From positions 434,001 to 498,000 of the forward strand of contig NZ_JACHBY010000001.1 of the NCBI RefSeq assembly GCF_014200495.1: a stretch of 64,000 nt of DNA. The letters are read 5' to 3'. The stretch is from Mucilaginibacter geliditolerans (GTDB lineage Bacteria > Bacteroidota > Bacteroidia > Sphingobacteriales > Sphingobacteriaceae). Under the pieces are notes generated by a model that worked only from the letters and a program-made list of their open reading frames with translations, was not told the origin of the DNA and did no database searches. Made by a program: the position numbers and the translations under genes. Shown here one piece after another: positions 9,232-17,321 of the stretch; positions within the stretch are counted from its first letter, which is position 1, and every line of letters starts with the position of its first letter.

Positions 9232-9340
9232 TTTGGGTTAATACAATAAAGAGATTACCATTTTTTTTCCGATTCTATCGGGGTTAATCCAGATACTTGC
9301 CGTAGAAGTGGTTGCAACACTTTTACGGTTTTTTCTTTTA
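9232..9340 (+). ncRNA. Putative cis-antisense RNA against the susC mRNA leader
   Basis: Defined only by a plus-strand -7 box (9219-9226) and a plus-strand intrinsic terminator (hairpin 9300-9328, then T6-C-T4 at 9329-9339). The expected length is about 100 nt. It would pair with the untranslated leader of the SusC transcript between fecR and susC. Cis-encoded antisense RNAs between an anti-sigma gene and a susC homolog (DonS type) have been described in Bacteroides; assignment to that class here is inference. Confidence 0.35.
9300..9340 (+). terminator. Plus-strand intrinsic terminator-like hairpin between fecR and susC
   Basis: Arms 9300-9310 (CCGTAGAAGTG) and 9318-9328 (CACTTTTACGG) pair over 11 bp with one G-U. 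The loop is GTTGCAA, followed by TTTTTTCTTTTA on the plus strand. On the minus strand, in which the operon is read, the hairpin has no U-tail, so its polarity is opposite to the operon. Confidence 0.6.
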
Positions 9341-9422
9341 TAACCTGTTTGCCTTAGCTTTTACATCGTAAGTTTACATTCATGTTTGTTTGTTTAAGGG
9401 TTAATAAATAATTAGAATCATA

Positions 9423-10595
9423 TCAGGGTGTTATAATAAGTTTCCTTTTTATTTTCCCGTCTTTCGAATCTTCAACTTTATAGTTAATTGCGGAGTAATC
9501 AATAATTTCCATCACCTGAGCAGCATTAACATTGCGGTATATTTTACCGGAAAATCTTCGTTGCGGCATTTGGCCATCAAACTCAACATCAATATCATAC
9601 CATCGGGCCAGTGATTTCATGATAGATACCACATCAGCGCCCTTAAAATAAAACAAGCCATTCTTCCAAGCTATGGCCTGAGAGGTATCCGCATCGCTGA
9701 TCATCACCTCACCTTTAACCGGATTGAAAACAGCTTGTTGACCAGGATGCAAAAGCCCCAACTCTACGCCCCTGACTGAGGAGATTTTAACAGAGCCCTC
9801 CAAAAGCGTAGTTTTAACTACCGGCTCGTCTTCATAGGCATTAATATTAAAGTGTGTGCCTAATACTTCTACGATCTGGCCTGCCGTTCCGACTTTAAAT
9901 GGCATTTCTTTATTTTTTGCGACCTCGAAATAAGCTTCACCGGTTAGGGTTACATCCCTTTCCTTACCAATAAAAGCAGTGGGATATTTTAATGAGGATG
10001 CTGAATTAAGCCAAACTTTAGTACCATCGGGTAGTACCACCTGAAACTGCCCCCCTTTTGGGGTCGTTATTGTGTTATAGGATACTGCGGTTACATCGCC
10101 GGCAGGAGCTTTGTAGATAATTTGATCATTACTGGTTTTATTGATAACAATATTACCCTGGTTGGCAACCAACCCATTTTTAGTATTGTTAAGAACAATC
10201 TGCTTGCCATTGGCCAAAGTTAAAACGGCTTTATCTCCACCAGGCTCAACATCTTTCAACTTATTCAGGGCAATCTGGTAACGAATCTGCTTATTAAGCA
10301 ATTGATAAGCTCCGAATGACAGTATTAAAAGCACAACAGCCGATATAGCAATTTTCTTCCATAGCTGGTAAGGCTGGCTTACTTTGTTGGCTTCGATAAT
10401 CCTGGCATCTATTTTATCTAAAAGCATTTTAGCATGCTCCTCTCCAGACATGGCAAATTTCTCAGGAAAGATCAACTCATTTTGTGATTTACTATTAAAC
10501 CAATTGTCAAATTCTGCCTGCTCGGCAATAGTAATTGTTCCTTTTAAATATTTATTCGCCAGTTCCTGTAACCTTATTTTATCCGGTTCAGCCAT
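9423..10595 (-). CDS. FecR-family anti-sigma factor
   Basis: 390 residues from the ATG at 10593-10595 (MAEPDKIRLQELANKYLKG). An in-frame ATG 51 bp upstream would add an unlikely stretch before the conserved N-terminus. The N-terminal cytoplasmic anti-sigma region runs to about residue 80. One membrane helix follows (WKKIAISAVVLLILSFGAYQ). The periplasmic FecR domain contains TPKGGQFQVVLPDGTKVWLN and LTGEAYFEVAKN, and the C-terminal DUF4974-type STN-binding domain contains LARWYDIDVEFDGQ and RRFSGKIYRN. It holds the ECF sigma factor inactive until the STN domain of the SusC protein reports ligand. It lies between the sigma gene and susC, as expected. Confidence 0.95.
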   Translation of the reverse strand: MAEPDKIRLQELANKYLKGTITIAEQAEFDNWFNSKSQNELIFPEKFAMSGEEHAKMLLDKIDARIIEANKVSQPYQLWKKIAISAVVLLILSFGAYQLLNKQIRYQIALNKLKDVEPGGDKAVLTLANGKQIVLNNTKNGLVANQGNIVINKTSNDQIIYKAPAGDVTAVSYNTITTPKGGQFQVVLPDGTKVWLNSASSLKYPTAFIGKERDVTLTGEAYFEVAKNKEMPFKVGTAGQIVEVLGTHFNINAYEDEPVVKTTLLEGSVKISSVRGVELGLLHPGQQAVFNPVKGEVMISDADTSQAIAWKNGLFYFKGADVVSIMKSLARWYDIDVEFDGQMPQRRFSGKIYRNVNAAQVMEIIDYSAINYKVEDSKDGKIKRKLIITP

Positions 10596-10780
10596 ATTTG
10601 CAATGCTTTTTATATACAAGTACCACAAACATGACAATCGCTTCAAATTATTTAAAAATAATTTGAAAAAGAATATAAAATTTAATTTGAATGGGAATTT
10701 TCAGATGAGATTAAGGTAATTTTCAGTGTTTTTTTACAAACGGTAAAATTCACAGAAATTATTAAAGGAATAATTAAGCC

Positions 10781-11362
10781 TTAAAATAAAATTGTGGTTA
10801 AAAAACCACCTAAAGTAGCTCGAAGTACCTTTTTTATGCGAACAAGATGTAGACCAACGGCCTTTTCCGTTAAATTTAATTGATTTCCTATTTCCTTATA
10901 GCTAAGGCCATCTTCCTTATTCATCCTATAAATAAGCTGGCTCCGTTCAGGCAGGGAGCAGATAGCAGCTTCCAGACGTTCATAAAGCTCATCAAACGCT
11001 AGGTATTGCTGGGTAGAGTCATCCAATACATCCGTAGCAGATATAGCGTAACCTTCATAAATACGTTGCGAACGTTGTTTATTTAATTCTTTAATCACCC
11101 GGTATTTAATCGACACGATTAAATAATGTTGAAACTCTCCTGTGATTTGAAGCGTGAACCGCCGTTGCCATAATGAAAAGAAAATATCCTGAACAACATT
11201 TTCAGCTTCCATTACATCAGTCATCTTTTGCAGGGCATACGAGAACACTTTGTCCCAATAGCGATAATAAAGCGTATTGAACGCAAGCTTGTTATCCCGG
11301 GACATAAGTTCCAGCAATTCTTTGTCCGAGAGTTCGCTGTTAGAGGCCGTCATGATAAGCAC
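10781..11362 (-). CDS. ECF RNA polymerase sigma-70 factor (FecI/SigW-like)
   Basis: 193 residues. Sigma-70 region 2 covers about 16-85 (NKLAFNTLYYRYWDKVFSYA, NVVQDIFFSLWQRR). Region 4 covers about 130-185 (LPERSQLIYRMNKEDGLSYK, EIGNQLNLTEKAVGLHLVRI). There are no regions 1 or 3, as in ECF factors. It recruits RNA polymerase to the promoter of the downstream SusC operon and is inhibited by the FecR protein encoded 185 bp further on. An alternative start at the second Met (11353, MTASNSELSD) is equally good; no ribosome-binding site decides between them. A C-terminal tail GGFLTTILF is typical of Bacteroidota ECF factors. Confidence 0.93.
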   Translation of the reverse strand: MLIMTASNSELSDKELLELMSRDNKLAFNTLYYRYWDKVFSYALQKMTDVMEAENVVQDIFFSLWQRRFTLQITGEFQHYLIVSIKYRVIKELNKQRSQRIYEGYAISATDVLDDSTQQYLAFDELYERLEAAICSLPERSQLIYRMNKEDGLSYKEIGNQLNLTEKAVGLHLVRIKKVLRATLGGFLTTILF

Positions 11363-11982
11363 GAATATAACAAAAAATTCATATTAAATTAAAACGCTGT
11401 GGTACTTAGTACTTAGATACTTTAGCTGGTTATTTGTGTTGAAAAAATAAGATTGCTTTTTTTATAATGACATAAATTATAATTGAAGAAACGGAGTAAA
11501 TTATAATGGGATCAACAACACATGTACATTAACTTGCTCATATCCGGCAGCTTTAAAAACTTGAAGAAATTTATAATGCAATTACATTAATATTGCACGC
11601 GCAACAAATATACTATAATATCTATATACTTAGTAGTTTATAACATCGCCATTTCTTTATTTAATTTATTTTCAACTAATTAAAATATAATTTTCGCTCA
11701 GGCATTAACAGTATATTCTTTCGTAAGGTTAACATAAACGCATTATTTTATGTGATAATATGGCGATGGATGGTGTTTGATTTGACTCTTTCGTGACATT
11801 AATTTGTTCTATCACACTTGTTGCCAATAGTTGTTCATTAACACATTTATTACACTTTGGGGATAACCCGAAAATACTTTCCGGCTCATTCCGGAAAGTA
11901 TTTAATTAATATTAAACTGATTTCATTAAAGTAATGAAGAACTATAAAGAACGAAAGAGTTTCTTGCTGATATTCATAAATT
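11363..11982 (-). other. 620-bp intergenic region upstream of the ECF sigma gene
   Basis: Very AT-rich, with no credible coding frame. It holds the dsbD-operon terminator (11872-11903), a minus-strand -7-like box TATATTTG at 11605-11612 (a possible distant sigma-gene promoter), and a run of imperfect TACTTAG repeats at about 11402-11420. Nothing else is recognised. Confidence 0.6.
11872..11903 (-). terminator. Terminator hairpin downstream of dsbD
   Basis: Perfect 13-bp inverted repeat: AAATACTTTCCGG at 11872-11884 and its complement at 11891-11903, with a 6-nt loop. Because the arm ends are AAA/TTT the stem reads as A-rich in, U-rich out on either strand. It lies 80 bp beyond the stop of the DsbD gene and most probably ends that operon; it also insulates the ECF sigma gene. 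Confidence 0.75.
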
Positions 11983-13623
11983 TTATCTGATGATATTTTT
12001 ATAAGCATCCAAGCCGCTATCTAAATATTTGAGGTAGCTTGTAGGATCGAAATCCGCGCCCTGCGGAGTTACTAACGGGTCGCCCGTTGTGGGATCAAGT
12101 AGCACATAAAAGGGCTGCGAATTGGCGCCAAATTTTGAGGTTTGCAGGTAGCTCCACTTATTACCTATAGTTTGGATATGTCTTCCTTCGGGTGTTATGG
12201 TTTGTTCGTTAGCCGCCAGATCAGTTTTATCATCTACATAAAGCTGTATCAATACATAATCCTGGCTTATACGTTGATAAACCTGCTTATCGGGCCATAC
12301 ATTAGCTTCCATTTTCCGGCAGTTTACACAGGCATGGCCAGTAAAATCGATCATTACTGGTTTATGCACTTTAATGGCATAGGCAACGCCTTCATCATAA
12401 TCAAAAAATGGGTTAAACCCTTTTGGCTTATCAAATAAGGCCGCATATTTATGTGGTTTTTCATCCACAGAATTGTTATTGACCCCCTGGGTTGTTGCGC
12501 TGCCCGGTGAGTACAAGTCAAAATCCTGCGTGGCCTGTGGCGGCAAAAATGCACTGATCGATTTTAATGGCGCTCCCCATAAACCGGGTACCATATACAT
12601 GGTAAACGACAGCACAATTATAGCCAGGAAAAGTCTTGGCACGGAGATAAAAGGCAGCGGACTATCATGCGAGAAAGTTAATTTACCCAGCAGGTATAAG
12701 CCCATCAGCGCGAATATGACTATCCACAGCACCAGAAATACTTCCCGGTCGAACCAATGCCAATGATAGGCCAGATCAACATTACTGAGAAATTTTAATG
12801 ACAGCGCCAGTTCCAGGAACCCCAGCGTTACCTTTACACTATTCAGCCATCCACCTGATTTGGGCAATGAACTCAGCAAACTGGGAAACATAGCAAACAA
12901 GGCAAATGGTATAGCCAAAGCGAACGAGAAGCCAAGCATACCTATAGCCGGCCCAAGTAACGCTCCGCTCGTAGCAGCCTGCACCAACAAGTAACCAATA
13001 ATAGGCCCGGTACAACTAAAGGATACCAATGATAAAGTAGCCGCCATAAAAAACAAACCTAAAATGCCGCCTTTGTCAGCATTCTGATCCATTTTATTTA
13101 CCCATGACGATGGCAGGTTAATTTCAAATGCACCCAAAAACGATGCTGCGAAAGCCACGATAAGCAGGAAGAAACCAAAATTAAATATCCCATTGGTTGA
13201 CAGGCTATTCAAGGCATCGGCACCAAAAATTACAGTTACCAATAAACCCAGCACCACATATATAACCATTATACTAAGGCCATAAAGCAATGCCTTACTT
13301 ATCGCTGATCCTTTTTGATCCTCTTTTTTGGTAAAATAACTTACGGTTAATGGCAACATAGGAAATATACAAGGCATTAGCAATGCCGCAAAACCACCAG
13401 CCATACCTGCTAAAAAGATTGCCCAAAGTGTTTGTTTGGTTTGGAGATGCTTTTGATGGGCCGTATGTGCTACTTTTTTACTGACAGGCTTAACCGGCGC
13501 AAGCGTTGCCGCAGTAAAAGAAACACCTGCGGTTGATACCGTGTCCTGTGCTTTAACCGGGCTGTAAACCGCAAGTACAACTGTAATTAACAGCAAGCAA
13601 ACTTTTAACAATAAATTCTTCAT
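11983..13623 (-). CDS. dsbD: Thiol:disulfide interchange protein DsbD, membrane (beta) and gamma domains
   Basis: 546 residues: signal peptide (ends SPVKAQD), then eight or so membrane helices. The two redox cysteines of the DsbD beta domain are in ALLMPCIFPMLP and VSFSCTGPIIGY. The C-terminal periplasmic thioredoxin (gamma) domain has ACVNCRKME. DsbD moves electrons from cytoplasmic thioredoxin across the inner membrane to periplasmic thiol proteins such as TlpA-like reductases. The usual N-terminal alpha domain is missing here and is supplied by the separate upstream gene at 13656-14105, 32 bp away. Supplying reductant to the four exported thioredoxins encoded at 1-4120 is an attractive inference from the neighbourhood. 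Confidence 0.93.
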   Translation of the reverse strand: MKNLLLKVCLLLITVVLAVYSPVKAQDTVSTAGVSFTAATLAPVKPVSKKVAHTAHQKHLQTKQTLWAIFLAGMAGGFAALLMPCIFPMLPLTVSYFTKKEDQKGSAISKALLYGLSIMVIYVVLGLLVTVIFGADALNSLSTNGIFNFGFFLLIVAFAASFLGAFEINLPSSWVNKMDQNADKGGILGLFFMAATLSLVSFSCTGPIIGYLLVQAATSGALLGPAIGMLGFSFALAIPFALFAMFPSLLSSLPKSGGWLNSVKVTLGFLELALSLKFLSNVDLAYHWHWFDREVFLVLWIVIFALMGLYLLGKLTFSHDSPLPFISVPRLFLAIIVLSFTMYMVPGLWGAPLKSISAFLPPQATQDFDLYSPGSATTQGVNNNSVDEKPHKYAALFDKPKGFNPFFDYDEGVAYAIKVHKPVMIDFTGHACVNCRKMEANVWPDKQVYQRISQDYVLIQLYVDDKTDLAANEQTITPEGRHIQTIGNKWSYLQTSKFGANSQPFYVLLDPTTGDPLVTPQGADFDPTSYLKYLDSGLDAYKNIIR

Positions 13624-13655
13624 TGCTTTGGGTGGTATAATAGATATGGAGATAA

Positions 13656-14105
13656 TTATTTTACCACAACACTAAATTCAACATCCTCGGGCGGCAGGCA
13701 TTGATGGTCATTACAGGTCATGTATTCTAACGTACCTTTTACGGTTGCCTGCCCTGTTTTAAGCTTTATTTTTTGCTGAAAAATAACTTCATGTTCAAAA
13801 AAGCTTACATCCATGTTAAATACTTTCTCGTTCCTGGTGATTGGTGTAGGTTCTATTGTTTTACCAATTAGCGTATAGGATGCTGATACAGGGAAGGTGA
13901 TGGTCGTTTTTATTGGGCCACCCTCTTTAACTGTTTGGGAATACACGTGCCAGCCATCATCAATAGTAGCTTTTATAAAAACTACGGCTTCATTGTTATT
14001 CAATTTCTTTGCACCATAGCTCCAGTGTACAGGAGTGAGCATTTGCGCCTTTGTAGTTAGAGTAAACATGAATAGAATTACGGTAGCTATGATTAGTTTT
14101 TTCAT
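13656..14105 (-). CDS. DsbD alpha-domain-like periplasmic protein
   Basis: 149 residues: signal peptide (about 1-20, TTKAQ) followed by a single immunoglobulin-like DsbD N-terminal (DsbD-alpha) domain. The conserved pieces are VHWSYGAKKLNNNEAVV, WHVYSQTVKEGGPIKT and the C-terminal pair CNDHQC followed by LPPEDVEF. In DsbD-alpha the equivalent cysteines accept electrons from DsbD-gamma and pass them to substrates. Its place just upstream of the dsbD gene, 30-32 bp from both neighbours, supports a split DsbD working as a two-protein system. Confidence 0.88.
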   Translation of the reverse strand: MKKLIIATVILFMFTLTTKAQMLTPVHWSYGAKKLNNNEAVVFIKATIDDGWHVYSQTVKEGGPIKTTITFPVSASYTLIGKTIEPTPITRNEKVFNMDVSFFEHEVIFQQKIKLKTGQATVKGTLEYMTCNDHQCLPPEDVEFSVVVK

Positions 14106-14135
14106 TAGTTTGTGATTAAGGTGTTTGAAATTATT

Positions 14136-15206
14136 TTATTGTATAGTTGGTTCCGGTAAACGGCATATAGGGTCATAGCCTGTAAATACGGTATCTGTAG
14201 AAATATACCCTTCCCTTATTGGTTCATCCTTTACCAGGTCAGTACTCAGGTATTTTTTATTACTATCGCACAGCAGGGTAACCACAACCGCATCGGATCC
14301 CATCTTTTCTTTTAGTTTAATGGCACCTATTACATTGGCGCCTGACGATATACCTACCGCCAGGCCGAGCTGTTTTGATAATTTTTGCGCCATTATTATC
14401 GCGTCGCCATCACCTGCCTGCACCACTTCATCTAATTCATTTAGTTTCACAATGGCAGGTATAAATTCATCTGATATGCCTTGTATGCGGTGGCTACCTA
14501 CCTTATAACCAGTGGTTAGCGTAGGGCTCTCAGCCGGTTCAAGCGGATGAATCTTAATATTCGGGTTCATTGCTTTCAGGTATTTACCTACCCCCATAAC
14601 CGTGCCGCCTGTACCTACCCCTGCTACAAAAGCATCAGGCTTTTTGCCTATACTTTGCAATTGCGCCCATATCTCGGGAGCAGTGGTCATTTCATGCGCC
14701 TCGGCATTGTAAGTATTCTCAAACTGCCGCGGCAAAAAATATTTATCAGCAAACTGCGCTAAACGCTCAGCAAGTGCTATGCTTCCTTTAAAACCACCTT
14801 CGGTCTTGCTGACCGTGTGTATCTGAGCTCCCAGGCTTTTAATAATATCCGTACGCTCTTTGCTTAACCAATCAGGCATCATGATAATAACTTCATGGCT
14901 TAATGCCTTACCTATAGCCGAGAAAGATATACCTGTATTACCGCTGGTCGCTTCAACAATTACATTTCCTGGCCTTATTTTGCCTTCTTTATATGCCTTG
15001 TACAAAATATACAAAGCCATACGATCCTTAACACTGCCCGTTAAATTATAATGTTCACATTTAACATACAGCTTACCCTGATTGCCTTTGTAAGTATACT
15101 GCAGTTCCAACATTGGAGTATTACCCACTAAATGCCACAGGTGCTTAAACTTATTCTCCAAATCAGTGGTAAGGCCAAAAGGCATTTCCTTTTCTTCAAT
15201 TAGCAT
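14136..15206 (-). CDS. PLP-dependent cysteine synthase / cystathionine beta-synthase family enzyme
   Basis: 356 residues. It shows the fold-type II PLP signatures: [19 protein letters not shown] with Lys60 as the Schiff-base lysine; [10 protein letters not shown] as the substrate/PLP-binding loop; and [16 protein letters not shown] as the phosphate-binding loop. There is no CBS pair at the C-terminus, so it resembles CysK/CysM and the catalytic core of CBS. Likely reaction: replacement of the O-acetyl or hydroxyl group of a serine derivative by a thiol. It heads the operon with the split DsbD, linking cysteine supply and thiol export. It is divergent from an Lrp-type regulator 224 bp away, a common arrangement for autogenous local control. 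Which substrate it uses cannot be read from sequence. Confidence 0.9.
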   Translation of the reverse strand: MLIEEKEMPFGLTTDLENKFKHLWHLVGNTPMLELQYTYKGNQGKLYVKCEHYNLTGSVKDRMALYILYKAYKEGKIRPGNVIVEATSGNTGISFSAIGKALSHEVIIMMPDWLSKERTDIIKSLGAQIHTVSKTEGGFKGSIALAERLAQFADKYFLPRQFENTYNAEAHEMTTAPEIWAQLQSIGKKPDAFVAGVGTGGTVMGVGKYLKAMNPNIKIHPLEPAESPTLTTGYKVGSHRIQGISDEFIPAIVKLNELDEVVQAGDGDAIIMAQKLSKQLGLAVGISSGANVIGAIKLKEKMGSDAVVVTLLCDSNKKYLSTDLVKDEPIREGYISTDTVFTGYDPICRLPEPTIQ

Positions 15207-15430
15207 ATTAATTTCTTTTTACCGTTTTATTTCACTTTTCTATCACTGTCAAGCTGTATGATATGATTAATTATAATTCTATAAATCTCTATATATCCAT
15301 TATTAGTTACAATCATTTACCTAAAAACCATAAATTTTCTTTTTTTTATTGATTATTCTTATATTTATTTCAGTTCAGGGCTTTTTTTATAACTATCATT
15401 GTGCGTTTTTTCATTTAATATATTACAAGG

Positions 15431-15898
15431 ATGGCAGCACATAATTTAGACCCAACCGATTTAGGAATTTTAAAGCTTTTACAAAGAGATGCTTCATTAA
15501 CTAATAAAGAGATTGCAGGCAAACTGCATAAATCCATTGCCACTATTCATGAACGGGTGAGAAAACTTAACGAGGCGGGGTACATTAAACGCATCGTAGC
15601 AATTTTAGACAGAAAAAAGATTAACAAGGGATTACTGGCATTTAGCCAGGTGCTTTTAAATGATCATACTGCTGAAACGCTTTCGGGATTTGAGAATGAG
15701 GTATCCAAGTTCCCTGAAGTGATGGAGTGCTTCCAGATGACAGGGACTTTTGATTTTATACTCCGTATTGCCACAAGTGATATGGACGCATACCATGATT
15801 TTTACAGGAACAAACTGGCTACGCTACCTAATATCACTACAGTGCAAAGCTTTTTTGTATTGTCAGAAACCAAAAGTGATACCGCCTATCCATTGTGA
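15431..15898 (+). CDS. Lrp/AsnC-family transcriptional regulator
   Basis: 155 residues. The N-terminal winged HTH contains LDPTDLGILKLLQRDASLTN and IAGKLHKSIATIHERVRKL. The C-terminal RAM/AsnC ligand-binding domain contains VMECFQMTGTFDFILRIATS. Lrp-type proteins bind DNA as octamers and respond to amino acids. It is divergent from the cysteine-synthase-like gene, so control of that sulfur/redox operon by cysteine or a related amino acid is the natural guess. A -7-like box TATCATTG (15394-15401, one mismatch to TAnnTTTG) lies 30 bp before the start. Confidence 0.93.
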   Translation: MAAHNLDPTDLGILKLLQRDASLTNKEIAGKLHKSIATIHERVRKLNEAGYIKRIVAILDRKKINKGLLAFSQVLLNDHTAETLSGFENEVSKFPEVMECFQMTGTFDFILRIATSDMDAYHDFYRNKLATLPNITTVQSFFVLSETKSDTAYPL

Positions 15899-15950
15899 TG
15901 CCTGATCCGATTGGCAAGAACAATAGCTAAACTCATAACAGAAATAATTA

Positions 15951-16136
15951 TCAAAGAAACCTGGCGATCAAAGCACGATCTGCGGCGGTTACAGGCCTGC
16001 GGGTTCCCCAGGGTTGATTGGGATTACCCCAGGTCGGCGGCCCAAGTAAAGTAACTGCTTTTGTGGCTGTATTTTGCGCCTGTGCAGTTGTCAAAAGCGA
16101 AATGGCGGTAAGAAATAAATAAAATCTTTTTTTCAT
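15951..16136 (-). CDS. Small secreted peptide (61 aa) at the end of the GH cluster
   Basis: MKKRFYLFLTAISLLTTAQAQ is a convincing signal peptide, leaving a mature part of about 40 residues with a Trp/Pro/Gly-rich stretch (PPTWGNPNQPWG) and a basic end. The signal and first mature residues (AQNTATKA) closely resemble those of the paralog at 19768-20907 (AQNTAIKP), but the rest does not match the hydrolases. It starts 21 bp after the stop of the hydrolase gene at 16158. It could be a real secreted peptide or the 5' remnant of a sixth hydrolase copy. Function unknown. Confidence 0.5.
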   Translation of the reverse strand: MKKRFYLFLTAISLLTTAQAQNTATKAVTLLGPPTWGNPNQPWGTRRPVTAADRALIARFL

Positions 16137-16157
16137 GTCGTTAACCTTTTATTGATT

Positions 16158-17282
16158 TTAATTATTTGCTATGGCGATCCTTCCGCTTTCTGTTAAGCTA
16201 CCGCAGCGAAACGCACTGGCATGATCTTCCTTAACCGCGTGAATATTGCCCTGCCAGTTGTAAAATAACAAGCCACCTAGTTTTTGCTGCTTTGCGAGCT
16301 GACCGAAATAGCCACGCATCTCGTTCACCAATTGAACACGCGCGGTATCAATTACCGGGCAGGCATCGGTATTGACGGCAAATCCCCATTCGGTGAACCA
16401 GCATGGTTTTCCGTTTTTACTACCTGGCGGCTGGCATTCATCCAGGCCGTTTTGGATCAAATGGGTATAACGGGCCTTAGCCCCGGCCACTGTTCCCGGC
16501 CTGGTTACAGTAGGATAGCAATGAATGCCGTACCCATCCACCAGCGTATCCAAACCATTATAGCGCAAAAAGTTGAGGGTGGCGTCAATACTAACCGCAT
16601 CTGCCTTTTCATGCTGCGTCCACGTGCCGCCGCTCAGGTCAGCTAATCCGGCGGTTATGATCGGTGTATTCCGGTTTAGCCTGGAATGATCGCGCACATC
16701 TTTCAGTACCGCTAGTACCTTCAGGTATTGCAATAGGCCTGTAGCAAATAACCTGCCTTCCGGGTCGCTTGTCAAATCATTCAAACTTAAAACCCTTCCC
16801 TCTCCGGGTAAGGGAAAATCAGCGTTAAAGCCGGCCCAGTTCAACTCGTTACCCAGTTCAAGACCTGCCAGTACAATTCCTTTGGCTTCAAGCTTGTCCA
16901 TCAGTAGTTTAAAAGAAACTGCACAGCTATCAGGGTCAGCTTTAGACAGCGGCGGTTCCCTCCACAATCCGGTAAATCCTTTTGGGGCAGAAGGCCATGG
17001 CGTACCCGGCGCATACCGCATATCAACAATCATTTCTATTTTTATTCCATGGGCGTAAACACGCTGTATGAAGTCTATGCCTTTGTCCGTTACTACATCT
17101 CCTGCCCGTATTACTTTAACCCCGGCATTTTGCATCGCTGTTAAAATAGACTCTTGTTCAGCAACGGTAAGGTTTTGAGGCACGTTTACTAAATTTACCC
17201 CTATTATGACCTTATTATTTTGTGCTTTTGCAAGGGCAAAAGACAATACCAACACCATGATTAAACAAAGACTTTTTTTCAT
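16158..17282 (-). CDS. Secreted clan GH-A glycoside-hydrolase-like protein, paralog 1
   Basis: 374 residues with a signal peptide (ends ALAKAQ). The pattern is that of a TIM-barrel clan GH-A hydrolase: the beta-4 end GLELGNELNW gives Asn145-Glu146 (acid/base), and CWFTEWGF gives Glu298 (nucleophile), with GYGIHCYP between them. Cysteines in DECQPPGS, TDACP and FRCGSLTESG are largely shared with its paralogs and suggest disulfides, as expected of an exported enzyme. It is one of five tandem copies on the same strand. I cannot assign the GH family or the substrate. Retention of both glutamates argues that it is an enzyme rather than only a binding protein. Confidence 0.8.
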   Translation of the reverse strand: MKKSLCLIMVLVLSFALAKAQNNKVIIGVNLVNVPQNLTVAEQESILTAMQNAGVKVIRAGDVVTDKGIDFIQRVYAHGIKIEMIVDMRYAPGTPWPSAPKGFTGLWREPPLSKADPDSCAVSFKLLMDKLEAKGIVLAGLELGNELNWAGFNADFPLPGEGRVLSLNDLTSDPEGRLFATGLLQYLKVLAVLKDVRDHSRLNRNTPIITAGLADLSGGTWTQHEKADAVSIDATLNFLRYNGLDTLVDGYGIHCYPTVTRPGTVAGAKARYTHLIQNGLDECQPPGSKNGKPCWFTEWGFAVNTDACPVIDTARVQLVNEMRGYFGQLAKQQKLGGLLFYNWQGNIHAVKEDHASAFRCGSLTESGRIAIANN

Positions 17283-17321
17283 ATCGGTTTATTTTAATAT
17301 TAATCCATGTTATAATAGCCT

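Noticed and set aside
11402..11420. Short TACTTAG-type repeats
   Set aside because: Only two or three imperfect units of 8 bp; too short to support a repeat element or CRISPR. No CRISPR array is seen anywhere in the window.
11872..11903. Perfect 13-bp inverted repeat considered as an operator for the ECF sigma gene
   Set aside because: It is over 500 bp from the sigma start and directly behind the dsbD stop, and its A-rich-in, U-rich-out stem fits a terminator better.
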